Positions 34,095-45,795 of a stretch of DNA of 64,000 nt are shown one piece after another. The stretch is from NCBI RefSeq assembly GCF_030272615.1, contig NC_081409.1, positions 20,774,260 through 20,838,259 of the forward strand. Direction: 5' to 3'. The notes beneath the pieces are model-generated. The model had not been told where the DNA came from, made no database searches, and worked only from the letters and a program-made list of their open reading frames with translations. Positions within the stretch are counted from its first letter, which is position 1; each line of letters begins with the position of its first letter. The DNA comes from Cryptomeria japonica (lineage: Eukaryota; Streptophyta; Pinopsida; Cupressales; Cupressaceae). A program made the position numbers and the translations under genes.

Positions 34095-35313
34095 TAATCT
34101 ACCCTCTCTAGAACAAAATCACCTTAGATGCTAAGAATGGGATAAACTAAAATTATTCCAAGGTTTCTATATGTCAGGTCTTGACGAGTGGGTAACTCAA
34201 TGGTCGATGTGAATTATTGTGTTCACTTGGGGGCTTTCGCAAATGTTTGGATTATCATGAATGATGCGGAATAGGTGTGCTGACAACTTAAGATTTATCA
34301 ATATGGCTGTGGATTTAATTCTTATTAAAAAAAGGACAAAAGGAATAGGGTTCAGCAAATCTATTCTAAGCCTAGGAATGTCGAAAATGATGAATGGATC
34401 TAGTGGAATCAAACCAAGCAAGGTCTCACAATCAGGTATTGACACAAGCTTAGTGCAATCATCTAAGGTATACTTAAAGATTTTTTAGGTTATCACCATC
34501 AAACGTTGACACCATCCAAGTTGATGCTTGTCAAGGGATGCGTAATAGTTGAAGTTAAGCTTACTTAAATTTCCACTTGACCACACAAGGCGCACTTACC
34601 AGTAGTAAGAGGCTAGTGGTATGGATTAAGGATTCCACCCAAATGAATTCAACAAATCTTCCACTCAATCTAACATACATGAAAATAAATTCTAATCTAA
34701 AATTCTAATCTAACTTGGAGGAATTGAGAACCATGAATGTAAATACAACACTTGAAGAGAAAAATCACCAACAATTGAACAATGATTAGGATTCAAATAG
34801 CTGCAGCATATACCAATAATTCTACAAAAACTCTCTCCTACAAATGAGAGACAAGGAGGAATATATAGAGTCTCTTACAAAATGGAGGGCCAATATTGAT
34901 CCAAGATCAATGACCAAGATCATGCCAACAAAACCCTAGAATTGCCCTAATTAAGGTTTACATAAAAAATGGTGCCACCAACATATGGCCCAATGAAAAG
35001 ATACCTAGTCATCAAATAGGGAATCTTCTAGAAGATTCCTCCTTGCATCTCTCTCTCTCCTAGCATACTCCAAGATTCAAGCCAATACTGAATCTAAATC
35101 CTCCATGGAAATGGTAGGCAAGGTATCCTGTTGTAAATCAACCACGTCCAGTGAGTCCGAGCAAGCATCCAAAGTGTTCTCCTATTCTGGTAGGAGCTTC
35201 TGCAAACTATGAACATGAATCAACAAAGAGAACAAGTCATATATTTGAATCTTCTTCAAAGAGTCCTACTGGAAAAAATACATAACTTTTATCTTGTCTC
35301 TTAATTCGGCTAA
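34095..35313. other. Unassigned non-coding stretch, perhaps part of another LTR
   Basis: No protein motif on either strand. The minus strand has ctctatatattcctcc near 34861-34876, like a TATA box, and tgtcagg at 34174 could be an inverted LTR 3' end. The right side stops abruptly at the RT-proximal coding sequence of G2. I could not define ends or a target duplication. Confidence 0.3.
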
Positions 35314-37872
35314 GTGAAACCAAAAGAAGAGGCAAAGTCTGAACCTAAACTGGTAGTACCTCAAGAAGTGAAGACCTTGATGGACCAGTACAAGGACATT
35401 GTTGTCAATGAAACACCAAATGCTTTACCCCCATACAGAGATGTGAACCATCAGATAGACTTCATACCCGGAGCTACCTTGCCAAACAAAGCTGCTTACA
35501 AAATGACACCAACTCAAAATGAACAAATAGCAAGACAAGTACAAGAATTGCTAGATAAGGGGTTGATAAAGAAGAGTCTAAGCCCATGTGCAGTGCCTAC
35601 TGTCTTGGTAAATAAGAAAGATGGAAAATGGAGAATGTGCATCTACTCAAGAGCCATGAACAAGATTCCCATCAGATACCTATTTCCAATGCCAAGAATT
35701 GAGGACCTAATGGACTACCTAGGAGGAGCTTGTTACTTTTCAAAGGTGGATTTGAGATCAGGCTATCATCAAATAAGGATCAGACCTAGAGATGAGTGGA
35801 AAACAATCTTTAAGACTAATGAGGGGCTCTATGAATGGTTGGTGATGCCCTTTGGGCTCACAAATGCACCTATATTGAATACCATCAAAGGAGGAATGAA
35901 ATGTTAGTTTAAGTGGACTAGTGCAAAAGACAAGGGATTTGAATTATTGAAACAAAAAGTGATAGAATTACCTTATCTTAGGCTCCTTGATTTCAATCAT
36001 CTTTTTACTGTGGAGTGTGATGCTAGCAAGTTGGCAATAGGGGCAATTTTGAGCCAAGAAGGTCATCTGGTAGCATTTTTCTCTGAGAAACACAATGAGG
36101 CAAAACAAAAGTATTCTACCTATGACCTAGAGTTGTATGCCATGGTACAAGCCCTTAAGAAATGGTGGCATTATCTACTTCCTAAATAATTCATAGTTTA
36201 TACTGACAACCATGCACTTAGCTTCTTGAATGGACATGAGAAGTTGCATCAAAGACACATCAAATGGGTTGAGCACTTGCAGGACTACACCTTTTCCATC
36301 AAACACAAGAAAGGAGTCACCAATAAGGTAGCAAATGCCTTAAGTAGAAGAGTTCTTACCATTCAAGAAGTGTAACTCCAAAGTGTGGGGTTAAATGAAC
36401 TCAAACACCTATACCAAGGTGACAAGGATTTTGGTGAAGCATATGATGTTTGCACCATTTACTAATGTTTGTCATGTTGCATATTCTGATTTCATGTTGC
36501 AGGAAGGCCTTTTGTTTAAAGGGCACTTACTTTGCATACCACAGTGCTCTATGAGAGACAATATCATCAAGGAAACGTAGGAGGACATTTTGGTCTTGAC
36601 AAGACCTTAGAGCAGGTTGGAAGGTTTTATCATTGGCCTAAATTTCAGTCTGATGTTAGGAGATTTGTGGAGAAATGTCCCATATGTCAGAGAGCTAAAT
36701 GAACCTCCAATAATGCAGGATTATATCAGCCATTGGCCATACCAACCAGACCATGGGAATGTTTGAGCATGGACTTTGTTCTTGGTTTTCCTAGGACACC
36801 AAGAGGGTATGACAGTGTTTTTGTCATAGTGGACAGATTCAACAAGATGGCATACTTTGTGCCTTGCAAGTGCACTAATGATGCCTCCTACATAGTAAGG
36901 ATATTCTTCAAGGAAGTTGTGGAGATTCATGGCCTACCGGTTAGCATTGTGAGTGACAGAGACACTAAATTTGTAAGTCACTTTTGGTGAACCTTATGGA
37001 AGAAACTAGGCACAAAACTTTCTGTTTCATCAGCATACCATCCACAATCAGATGGTCAAACTAAAGTGGTTAACAGATCCTTAGGTAACTTGTTGAGATG
37101 TATCACTAAACAACATGGACAAGCTTGGGATCTAGCATTGGGTCAAGAAGAGTATGCCAACAATGACTCAGTTAATAGAAACACATGCCAAAGTCCCTTT
37201 GAGATTGTTTATGGATGTCATCCTAGGGGCATCTTGGATCTTAGAGACCTCATTCCTATGGACCATAGAAGTGCACAAGGGGAAAACTTTGCAGAGAATA
37301 TTAAAGAGATACATGAGCAGGTCAAGAAGAAATTGCAGTAGCACAATGAGAAGTACAAGGCATTGGAAGATAAGAAAAGAAGAGAAGTACACTTTGAGGT
37401 GGGTGATCTAGTGTTGGCCTACTTGAGGAAGGAGATGATACCCAAGGGACAACCTAGTAAGCTATGCATGAAGAGGATTGGACCTCTTAAGGTGTTGCAT
37501 AAATTTGGCACAAATGCCTATGAGTTAGAGTTACCACCAAACTTGGGCATATCCCCAATCTTCAATGTATGTGATTTGTATCCATACAAAGGGTCTCAGA
37601 TAGAAATAAATCAAGAAGCACCTACTGATATGGAAGATGTAGACTAGTTACAAGATTTACCTCCAAGCTAACCGGTCACATTGGAATGCATTTTGGACTC
37701 TAAGGTTGTGAAAAAGACTAGGAAATGAGTCTATAGAGACTATTTGATCAAATGGACAGTGATACCAGAGTCAGAAGCTACATAGATGTCAAAGAGAGAT
37801 AGCATACAACATGGTACCACTATCCAAGGTTTATCCACTCAAGAGACTTGAGTTACTCTTACCCCCAGAGCA
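35314..37872 (+). pseudogene. G2: truncated Gypsy chromovirus pol (partial RT to chromodomain)
   Basis: Related to G1. RT begins at KPKEEAKSEP and shows SPCAVPTVLVNKK, SKVDLRSGYHQIRI and MPFGLTNAP, but right after this an internal deletion joins it to NTIKGG, so the YxDD active site is missing. RNase H (about 35947-36375) has a stop at 36187. Integrase (36395-37310) keeps HFGLDKT, the CPICQ zinc part, MDFVLGFP and [10 protein letters not shown], but the catalytic Glu region reads DGQTKVVN (Glu to Lys). A chromodomain-like YLIKWTVIPESEAT is near 37740. Several stops. Gag, protease and the 5' LTR are absent. Confidence 0.9.
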
Positions 37873-39477
37873 TGGTGCAGGAGCACTTGAAAATTTTTTG
37901 TTGTGTAGGTTCCAGGAGTTAGGAATAATGAGATTTTAGTTTTTTATAAGGTCAATAGGTTAGTGAACAAGTACTCAGATATTTGTAAGGACCCTAGGAG
38001 TCACTGATTGGCCAATGTTGGCCTATGGGCTCTTAAGGGTGCCAGGTAGAGTACTTGGTAGAATAAGCTGGTTTAATGTTAGAATAGGTTGTTTGATGTT
38101 TTTTAATGGTTTTTAAGGTCATTTGGACCTTTAGAAGTGATCTAGGTTTGATTTGGGCCAAAGTTACTGGATTATGTAAAAGTTGTAAAAAGTTGTAAAA
38201 GTTGCTCATAGCAACTTTGCAACTTTTGCATTTTCCAAACACCAATGGCTAGTTGGTTGTCTTTTTTAGTTAAAAGAAATTTGTAACAAACCCAAGGTTG
38301 ATATAAGGCTTGGGACAAGCGATGAGAAGGTTGGTTGAAGAATTGGAATAAGGAGAGCAAGATTTAGCCTTCAATTTTTGTGTTTTCAGTGTTTGCATTG
38401 AGTTTCATTGGTATTGTATGGTTTGTACGGACTTCCAAGCCCATAACAAGACATTAATTATTAGAACAATGAATTTTCTTCCATTTCATGGTGATTTGAG
38501 GTTTTGAAGTGTTATTGTTTGCAAGTTCTGGTATTTTTGGTGTAGGCGGGTCCTAAAGACCTTGAAACAAGGGTTTTGAAGACTCAATGGCTCAATCCTA
38601 GCATTCCATGGTGGAACCTCATTTTGAAACCTTGTGGTATGTTAGAAGACCTTCTAAATTATGTTTGCATTTTTTTTAAGACAAGGGAGGCTATACTCCA
38701 GATTTACCACCATACCCTAGGCTTGGCACGTTGAGTTGGCAAGCAATGGGAATCATGGACAATAGGCCCTAGATGGGTAAATCTGAAGAATGGAATTGAT
38801 ACTAGGTTGTACTAGACATCCTCATGGGTGTATAGACTTGAGACAATCATTATATTTATTTGTCTGGTAAGGACATTTGAGAAAAACCCTTGTTTGTAGG
38901 CTTAAAAGGTGGAAAGTAGGCATAAAAAGGGTTAGGTGGGTTAGAGACCAAACCTAGAACCAATTATGAGATATTATATGAAGTTTCCGAAATGGTATCC
39001 GAAAAGCTAAAGATTTCATACCGGTGTGTAGGACTTTGGCAGATAATTACAAGATACCTCACTAGTAGGGCTAATTGGACTATGTCTCCTAGTAGGCCTA
39101 AAAGAGCAAATTGGTCCTTAAGCTTGAAACTGGTAATCTCCATAGACCTAGTTGAAGGGATAGGATTGGAAATAAAAATAAAATCAACCCTAGGTGATTT
39201 GGGAATGAGTGTATGAAGATCCTAAGGTAGAGGGGGTTGCCTCATGGGGAAGGTGTGAGAAGGTGTTAGGTTGGAGAGTCTCAATTGAGGAGTGTTGGAC
39301 ACTCACAAGTAAAGGGGTGATCAACTTAGTCATAGGAATTTGGGAATGTCAATAAAGGTGAGCCCTATAACCTTTGTAAGGTTGGGTTAGTGGGAACCAT
39401 TGGAAGGTTCATGAGACAACTTAGAGAGACATTAAGAATAGGCAAACCCTGAAGGAGTGAACAACCTCTCTACATCA
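37873..39477 (+). mobile_element. G2 3' LTR
   Basis: Starts TGGTGCAGGAGCACTTG like the G1 LTR and ends ...CTCTCTACATCA. About 1.6 kb, without coding support. The next bases (tgttg, 39478-39482) are the likely right target repeat, followed by the polypurine tract of another element, so G2 inserted close to that element's 3' end. Confidence 0.75.
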
Positions 39478-40777
39478 TGTTGCCATCAATGCCAAAGGGG
39501 GAGATTGTTGTCATTATGGATGAATTGATTATGTGTTGCATTGATGTTTTGTCATTGATGTCAACACTAGCTATTATGGTTGGTTATCGGCAGACAGGTT
39601 TTGGTTACCGGTAGAAGATCTAGTGTTACTCGCAGAAGAGATTATTTGTTGGACACTTCCGACATGTTTGGATCAGTGAAGTATGTTTGATTTCATGTGT
39701 TATATGCTCCATGAGAATGTTTGGGTCAGTTGGTATTGGCTTAGTAATCAGATGCTATCATATACTCTGGTAAACCCTTACTGACATTGGTTTAAGGATT
39801 TACCGCCAAAGATTTCACTAAGGAATCTTGACAGGATGCATAAGTGGTGTTGGTGCAGCTTCTACATGGATTTTAGGATGCTGAAGATGTTCTTTGATCG
39901 TGCTTCAACTGCTTGAGGATATTGCTTTGGCATGGTGGACCCAAAATAGGTCTGGTACCTATCTTGGTTATGGACCGATATCATGCTAACGTGTACTCTA
40001 CACGTTACCAGGATGTTTCGAGGTGATTTATGGATTTGTTATTGTTGTTCTGATCTTAAACTGACATGGCATATCTATGTAATATGGAATTATGTAATGA
40101 TCTTATCGTAATATCTTTTAGGTGGCTGACCTAATTGGTTTAGGCCTTAGGGTTTTATAAATAAGAGGTAGAAACTCTTTGTAGAGTATCATGGATATGG
40201 AAAATTTCATGGTCAAGGAATGTAATGTGCGAATATTGTAATATCATTCAGGCAGAGGAGTTGGTCGATCATTTGTGATCTAATTGGATTCAAAAGAGGA
40301 TTTAGTCCTCTGACATTGAGCTTAATCGGGACTATAATCAGGCATGGTAGATGCTATTTTTGGCAGTTCACTCTATTGGATTATTGTCCATTTATCTTGA
40401 GATGGTTGTAGCATCTCTTTAGTCAGTGAGACTCTTTTGTAATGAGTAGTACACTATGGCAGTGTGCCTTCCTGCATGTACAGCCCCTCATTGTATCACA
40501 TACTTTCTGCAAAAGTATCATCTGACTATGGGTAGGCTTCCCACCATGGTTTTTCCCTTTTCGGGTTTTCCACGTACAAATCATGGTGTTATGTGGTATG
40601 GTTTCTTTGCATTGATTGTTAAGTTGTATTGTTTACCAGTATTTGTTCCTACCAACATATGTATGTGATTTATCAGTACTTGATTTATTTTAAAGGTTAT
40701 TAAGTGGATTAAAAGTTATAATATGTTAACAACTGATTCACCCCTCCCTTCTCAGTTGTTCACCAGTTATCCTAACA
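39478..40777 (+). mobile_element. 3' end of a plus-strand Sirevirus-like element: polypurine tract and LTR
   Basis: Tract ccaaagggggagat (39492-39505), then LTR 39506-40777 from TGTTGTCATTATGG to ...TATCCTAACA. The LTR is of the same family as 47579-48844 and 52962-54161. The body is not visible because G2 lies directly upstream. On the right it abuts NA4 ORF2 in mid-gene, so the element inserted there (possible target repeat ttatt, 40778-40782). Confidence 0.85.
40728..40760 (+). other. C-loop terminal hairpin of the 39506-40777 LTR
   Basis: AACAACTGA and TCAGTTGTT form a perfect 9-bp stem. Confidence 0.75.
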
Positions 40778-42091
40778 TTATTCCTTTGTACCCTTCTGAA
40801 AGCCAGAGGTTCATTATCCTCAGAATCAGAATCAGAAGTGATATGGGAAATGTGAACTTGTGGCTTCTTAACTTCTGCAGTACCAACCTCTACTAGTTTA
40901 GCTGCCTATTTGGATCCTGAACCCAGTTGAGTGTCTATCTTATAAATTACATCTTGTACATATGCAGACATCTTTTCTATTTTCTTCTCTTCTCTTCCTG
41001 TTAAAACTGGTTTTCACTTCAAGAGCCTTCTCTCCCACTGTACCAAAATGCTCTATTTTGTCATCTAATGGGGCATCTAACAACATTTTTGCATAGAGTT
41101 CAAAAATGCTATCATCCACCTCATATCCAAGCTCTGTCACCCATATTATCCTTGGTTCAACTACTTCCATAAGAGTTTCATCATTTTTTACCATAAAATA
41201 GATATCAGTGGAATACTTCTCCACAATGTTCTTTGATATTCTCTCCCTTTGCCTCATGTTTTCTTGGAATGTCTTGAAATACCCCCAAAGTTTCTCATCT
41301 CTATCGGTACCAAGACTGGTGATTCCTTCCTTGATCTACATACCTACCGGTATGTCATGAGCCTAATTCTTCTTCCCTAAATTGGGTAGCTTATTCAAGA
41401 AGTAAAGCATTAAACAAACAATCAAATTTCCATATCTAAAAGTGCCTTTCTTGATTCCTTTGATCTTACCAAGGTTCAACATCAATTCACTCCTCATCCA
41501 TTCACATAAATCATACTTTACATTATTTCTTAGCATCTGATATGCAACATGAATGCATGAAATAGTAATAGAATAGTTGGATTGAGTTACCTTGTAACTA
41601 GTGAGTTTTTCGACCTCATTGTTGTAAACGTTCTTGCTAGGTTCTTGTCTGACTTCAGGTAAGCCGGTGAATACTTGAATAGCCTCTTTCATGATCATGT
41701 AAGGCCTATCTAGCCAAATAAATTTGTTGTGAACCCTGCTTAGAACATATTTGATAAGCTCATCTTTGAATTCCAGTATGTACAAAATACCAGTTAACCC
41801 TAGATCCTCAATTGCTTTGTATTCGAGTTTGATGGTTCTGGAGTCTCCCAGTATCATGGATTGATACATGCTTTTGATGTCCTCTGTGCCCAAATCCTCC
41901 AAGGTGCAGTGAATGTATCCTCTCACATCTTCAACATACATTACACCGTCAGGAACCCTAAAAAATTCTCCCACAGAGTCTTCCCTTTTAGCAATTTTGG
42001 GAACCTCCTTAAATACTAGCCTTAACCTATCCCTGAATTCAATAGTGGTGGGATTTGCAATGAAAGTAAGAGCTGAAGATCCAGATGCCAT
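40778..42091 (-). pseudogene. NA4 ORF2: N-terminal part of the novel protein
   Basis: ATG 42091 (Met-Ala-Ser-Gly). Blocks YVEDVRGYIHCTLEDLG, LSRVHNKFIWLD, a YMIMKEAIQVFTGLPEVR block, VEKLTSYKVTQSN, YDLCEWMRSELMLNLGKIK, YGNLIVCLMLYFLNKL, then after a frameshift a DETLMEVVEP block and LGYEVDDSIFELYAKML. The first 242 residues are open without a stop, the longest clean run of this domain in the window. NA4 lacks about 25 residues found in NA3 between KLTS and YKVTQS. Truncated by the LTR ending at 40777. Confidence 0.65.
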
Positions 42092-42442
42092 TTTGAAAAA
42101 TACCTGAAAGTGAACACTGATGGAAGATTTGAGTGCTTCAGATAACTACTTGAAATCCTATCACAATGCTTTTTCCTACTCTTAATTCACCTTTTCTTCA
42201 CTCTGAATGCTTGAATGCTTGGTGAGTGAAAATTATTTCACTTACCCCCTTTTATCAGCCAATAAAACCCTAATTTTATGTAATAAATGCTTCACCAACA
42301 ACCCTACAGATTTCGGTTTCACTATCATGTGTTGGGTGAACCTTCATCAATGATGAACACAACTCTCTAGATCTCCTTAGATCTCTTCCGGAGTAATATG
42401 CAAAATTTAGCAATGACTTTGCCAACCTCTAAGGCTTATGCC
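42092..42442 (-). promoter_or_regulatory. NA4 ORF1-ORF2 spacer with telo-box and TATA-like motif
   Basis: On the minus strand aaaattagggtttt (42265-42278) and ctgataaaagg (42249-42258), then ATG 42091 about 160 bp on. A decayed PPT-like string (gccttagaggttggc, near 42421-42435) follows the ORF1 stop. Confidence 0.45.
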
Positions 42443-43582
42443 TCAGTTACGGGTGGAATTTCCTACTGGTGAAGGAATACCCTATTCTACTGATGGAGTT
42501 ATTGGTGTAGATCCATCTCCACTTAGTTCTTCAGATTTTCTAACCCATCTCCTGGTGTGATCTTGTTGTATTTCATCTACCTTTTTCTTTCCCTTCTTAT
42601 TATCTTTATCATTATTAACCAGTTGAGTCTTGCTTCTGCAATACTTAACAATATGACCTATTTTGTTGCATGCATAACATGTAAAATTTTTATTCTGAAT
42701 TTCTTTGACATATCCGGTATCATTTCTTGACCTACAATGATTAGCAAAATGTCCAAACTTTCCACGTGCATGATATTTAACATTCATTCTGTAATCTTAT
42801 GATCTATGATCATATTTCTTGCAATTTGTGCATTGATCGGGAATAAAATTATAGTTTTGATTTCCTTTATTTCTACATTGTTTATCCATATGCCCAAATT
42901 TTTTGCAAACAAAACATCTACCATTGAATTTATAAGCATTAGATTCCCTTACTAGTTTCCTATGTTCTGATGAGTTCTGCATACCGGTTGTCTGATCTTC
43001 ATTCGTAGTACCGAAGATTTCACCTTGTACAAATCCAAGTCCTCTAAAATCATCAATCTGTCTTTGTCTTTTCAATAAGTCATCCAATTGTACAACACTG
43101 ATCCTAAATTTTTCTTTATACTCACTTGCAATAGTCAGATCATCTCTCAGAGTAGTTATTTGTCTTTCAAGTTCTTGTTCATTGTTTCAAGAGTGTGCCA
43201 AATAAGTTCTCAACAAAATATTCTCATGAGTCAATCTACCACATTCATCAAATTTGTTCTTCATAGATATAAAAAGATTATCTTCCTTCTTCTTTCTATC
43301 CTCAATATCTTTTGATAACCTCATAGTCAGATCTTGCCTTTCATTCTTCATGAGAATGTTTGCTTGACTTAGTTTCTAAGATTGTTCCTTAAGAGCATTC
43401 TTCTCCTCATCATCCAGTTTTTGAAAAAGTTATTTTCTCTTGGCTTGATAAAATGATAACCTTTCTTGTAGGATAAGAATGAATTCATTTGTAGAATTTA
43501 ATTCTTCTTGCAATTTCAAGTTCTTCATCCTTTCAACATCATAATCCTCAAGAGCCATCTCAAGTTGCTTTTCCATAGCCAT
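42443..43582 (-). pseudogene. NA4 ORF1: coiled-coil plus tandem zinc-knuckle protein
   Basis: The first ATG after the primer-binding site is at 43582. The N-terminal 200 or so residues are charged and heptad-like (for example MEKQLEMALEDYDVERMKN), consistent with coiled coil. There is no recognisable UBN2/capsid-type Gag domain. The C-terminal part has CFVCKKFGHMDKQC, CTNCKKYDHRS with a following stop, a degenerate third unit (GKFGHFANHC) and CYACNKIGHIVKYC, then a Lys-rich linker with WVRKSEE. Stops near 43430, 43375, 43190, 42795 and 42482. Likely an RNA-binding structural protein of the element (inference). Confidence 0.65.
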
Positions 43583-43642
43583 GCTAAAATATTCAAGTTT
43601 CAAGATCTTCCTCAAGCTGTTAAACTTCTTTTGAGGTACCAA

Positions 43643-43656
43643 GATCTAATACCAAT
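43643..43656 (-). other. NA4 primer-binding site
   Basis: On the minus strand attggtattagatc directly follows the LTR end tagca. It matches the tRNA-iMet-type TGGTATCAGAGC with two differences. Confidence 0.75.
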
Positions 43657-44587
43657 TGCTAGGATCCAAGAACACTGAGAGGGGAGGGGGGGGGGGGTGA
43701 ATCAGTGTTCTACCGGTATGAACTATTTTTATCCTTTTATACCATACACATATAAACCGATAAATAAATAAACATATAACAAGAAGTAAATAAACCATCC
43801 ACATAAATGAACACCATAACACATATAATTTATATGTGGAAAACCTCAAAGAGGAAAAACCACTATGGGATTTGTGACCCACAATATTAGTTCACTTTCC
43901 TTATAAAAATATATTACATATAATTGGGGCCTAGACATGCAGGAAGGCGCACTGCTTAGAGCATACTGCTCATCACTAAAGAGCCTCACTGACTACAAAC
44001 TTTTTTCTAAAGTAAATTACTGAAAAATGAACTCAAGAATGCATCTGCTATGCCAAATAGAGTTCCGGTTCTGGCTCTGCTCTATACCGATTCCTAAACC
44101 CTGAACTACTATCGATATCTCTTCTCCTCCAAGAATGCTTTCTAAGTTATCTATAGATCATTGCATGATATAACATTCACATAAAAAATAATCTCCATAC
44201 ATATATTTCGCATTATACAGTTTTTCTATATTCTCTTATATCCACACATTTCATATCCCTCAAAATAACCTAGCAGATTGACCTATATACCCATTACAAA
44301 TAATATGCCTTATGTCGGCTTACAATACATTTACAAAATATATTCAGTGTTAGCCTTGACAATAATTACAAAATTATTTATTAAGTAAATCCTCCTTGAT
44401 GTCGGCTTCCAATGAAGTATTGATGTCGGTGCCCATGCTGGTGCTGGTGCTGGTGCCGGTGTAGCCCTGAATGCTCCAAAGTCGGTATCTGTCAGTATAT
44501 GCCTCCTAGTGCCGGTACAAGACTTCCATCTGATCTTGTTGCCATCAATGACAACAAAATGAATCCAATGAGTGTCAATTGCCAACA
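43657..44587 (-). mobile_element. NA4 5' LTR
   Basis: On the minus strand it starts TGTTGGCAATTGACAC at 44587 and ends ...TCCTAGCA at 43657. Close relative of the NA3 LTR; contains the GGTTTTCC block (43830-43865) and the hairpin 43670-43710. Its outer end touches R2 so that the 5-bp flank aaatg (44588-44592) includes the first two bases of R2. Confidence 0.85.
43670..43710 (-). other. C-loop terminal hairpin of the NA4 LTR
   Basis: GAACACTGA and TCAGTGTTC form a perfect 9-bp stem around a long G-rich loop (C-rich in LTR sense). Confidence 0.75.
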
Positions 44588-44590
44588 AAA

Positions 44591-45795
44591 TGTAATGGTG
44601 AAAAAGGTGAATGATGAAGAGATCAAGAGGAAATATTTTCTTCCCTCTGAGGAGAGATGAAAGCTTCACTGCAGATTTCCCTTCAAACACTCTATCCACA
44701 TTACATTTAAAAGAGGTGGAAATTAAATAGATTCAATCTTTTGGATACTAAATGAAATGATAATGAGATAGAAATGACAAGCTAACCCTCTTTTAGAATG
44801 GAAAATGATTGAATTGTGTGTTGTAATACTAAGTGTAAAAGTAGCAAATAACTGATTATAACTCAAGGTAGAAGCATGAGATGAAGTTGTGCACCTGGAT
44901 CTAGTTATAATATGTTGAGACGAAGTTGTCTTGCGAATTTGAGGAAAATTTGTCGGGACCGTGCTGAAAGTGCACACGGTCCTCCGAAAAATCCGCGAAA
45001 TGAAAAGGGTTTTTTTGCCTCTGTAAATGGAGTCTGAATCTACAAACATAGTTGCGCACCTACAACCTACACACAAAAAAGAGAGGAAAAGGGGTTGGGA
45101 TTGGGGGTTTTCCTTCAGGTCAAACCCTAGTTTTGGAATTAACCAAATGATGAAAGAAAAGTACTTGCAAGTAAATGTAAATGAAAGACTAAAATGTAAT
45201 TCACCTCAAGGGAGGTTATAGATAGAATGTAGGTAGATTTGCTTGTATGGAATTGAATGTTGAAAGGGATATCCTCTTTAATGGTTGAATCCTTGACTTG
45301 AATGCAACACCTAGCCTTGAAGGGAGACTTGAGAATTCTCAATGCTAGAAAGGAATGCTTGAATGCTTGAATGCTTGATTTCTTGAACTTATGCTCACTC
45401 TTTTTTTATTGAACTTATGTAAATGAGAGGACAAATGTGATTTATATACTCGTCAACTAGGGTTAATTGACTAATTTTTCATCATAGGCCGACACAGGGA
45501 ATGTTTCCCCGCTTTATGCAAAGTCCAATGCAAAGATAGGACAAGGGAAGCCCCAAAATATGGCAGGGACAAGGGCACCACACCCCGGTCCTAGGAGGAT
45601 GGGGGTGCCACTCCCCTATCCTTCCCTTGTCACAGGACATAAAGTAGGTTCAGGCAGTGCGGAGGGCAGAACAAGTGTAGTTTTGGGGGGTTGAGAAAGT
45701 CTCGGGTCTCCGATCAGGCTTGGTGATTTGAATCGCCAATATGAAGACCCTAATGTGGTCACAAATTGTAAGGGTCACAATTTTATGACACTACA
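44591..45795 (-). mobile_element. R2: Gypsy-type LTR, second copy of R1
   Basis: Aligns end to end with R1 (TGTAATGGTG to GACACTACA). The right flank is G3 RT coding sequence, the left flank is the NA4 LTR. Whether it is solo or one end of a full element cannot be decided, because NA4 sits at its left edge. Confidence 0.75.

Larger units (their letters stand above)
40778..44587 (-). mobile_element. NA4: non-autonomous Sirevirus-like element, minus strand, with intact 5' region
   Basis: The most informative copy. Minus-strand order: 5' LTR (44587-43657), primer-binding site (43656-43643), ORF1 (43582-42443), spacer with telo-box, and ORF2 (from 42091) until the 40777 LTR cuts it. The distance from primer-binding site to ORF2 is only about 1.55 kb and is filled by ORF1, so no room exists for protease, integrase or RT between them. 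The C-terminal part of ORF2 and the 3' LTR are not in the window. Confidence 0.8.

Noticed and set aside
26362-45795. R1 and R2 as the two LTRs of one nested Gypsy element
   Set aside because: Outer flanks differ (ctacc in NA2 ORF1 on the left, ctaat in G3 RT on the right), so the flanks do not join into one target.
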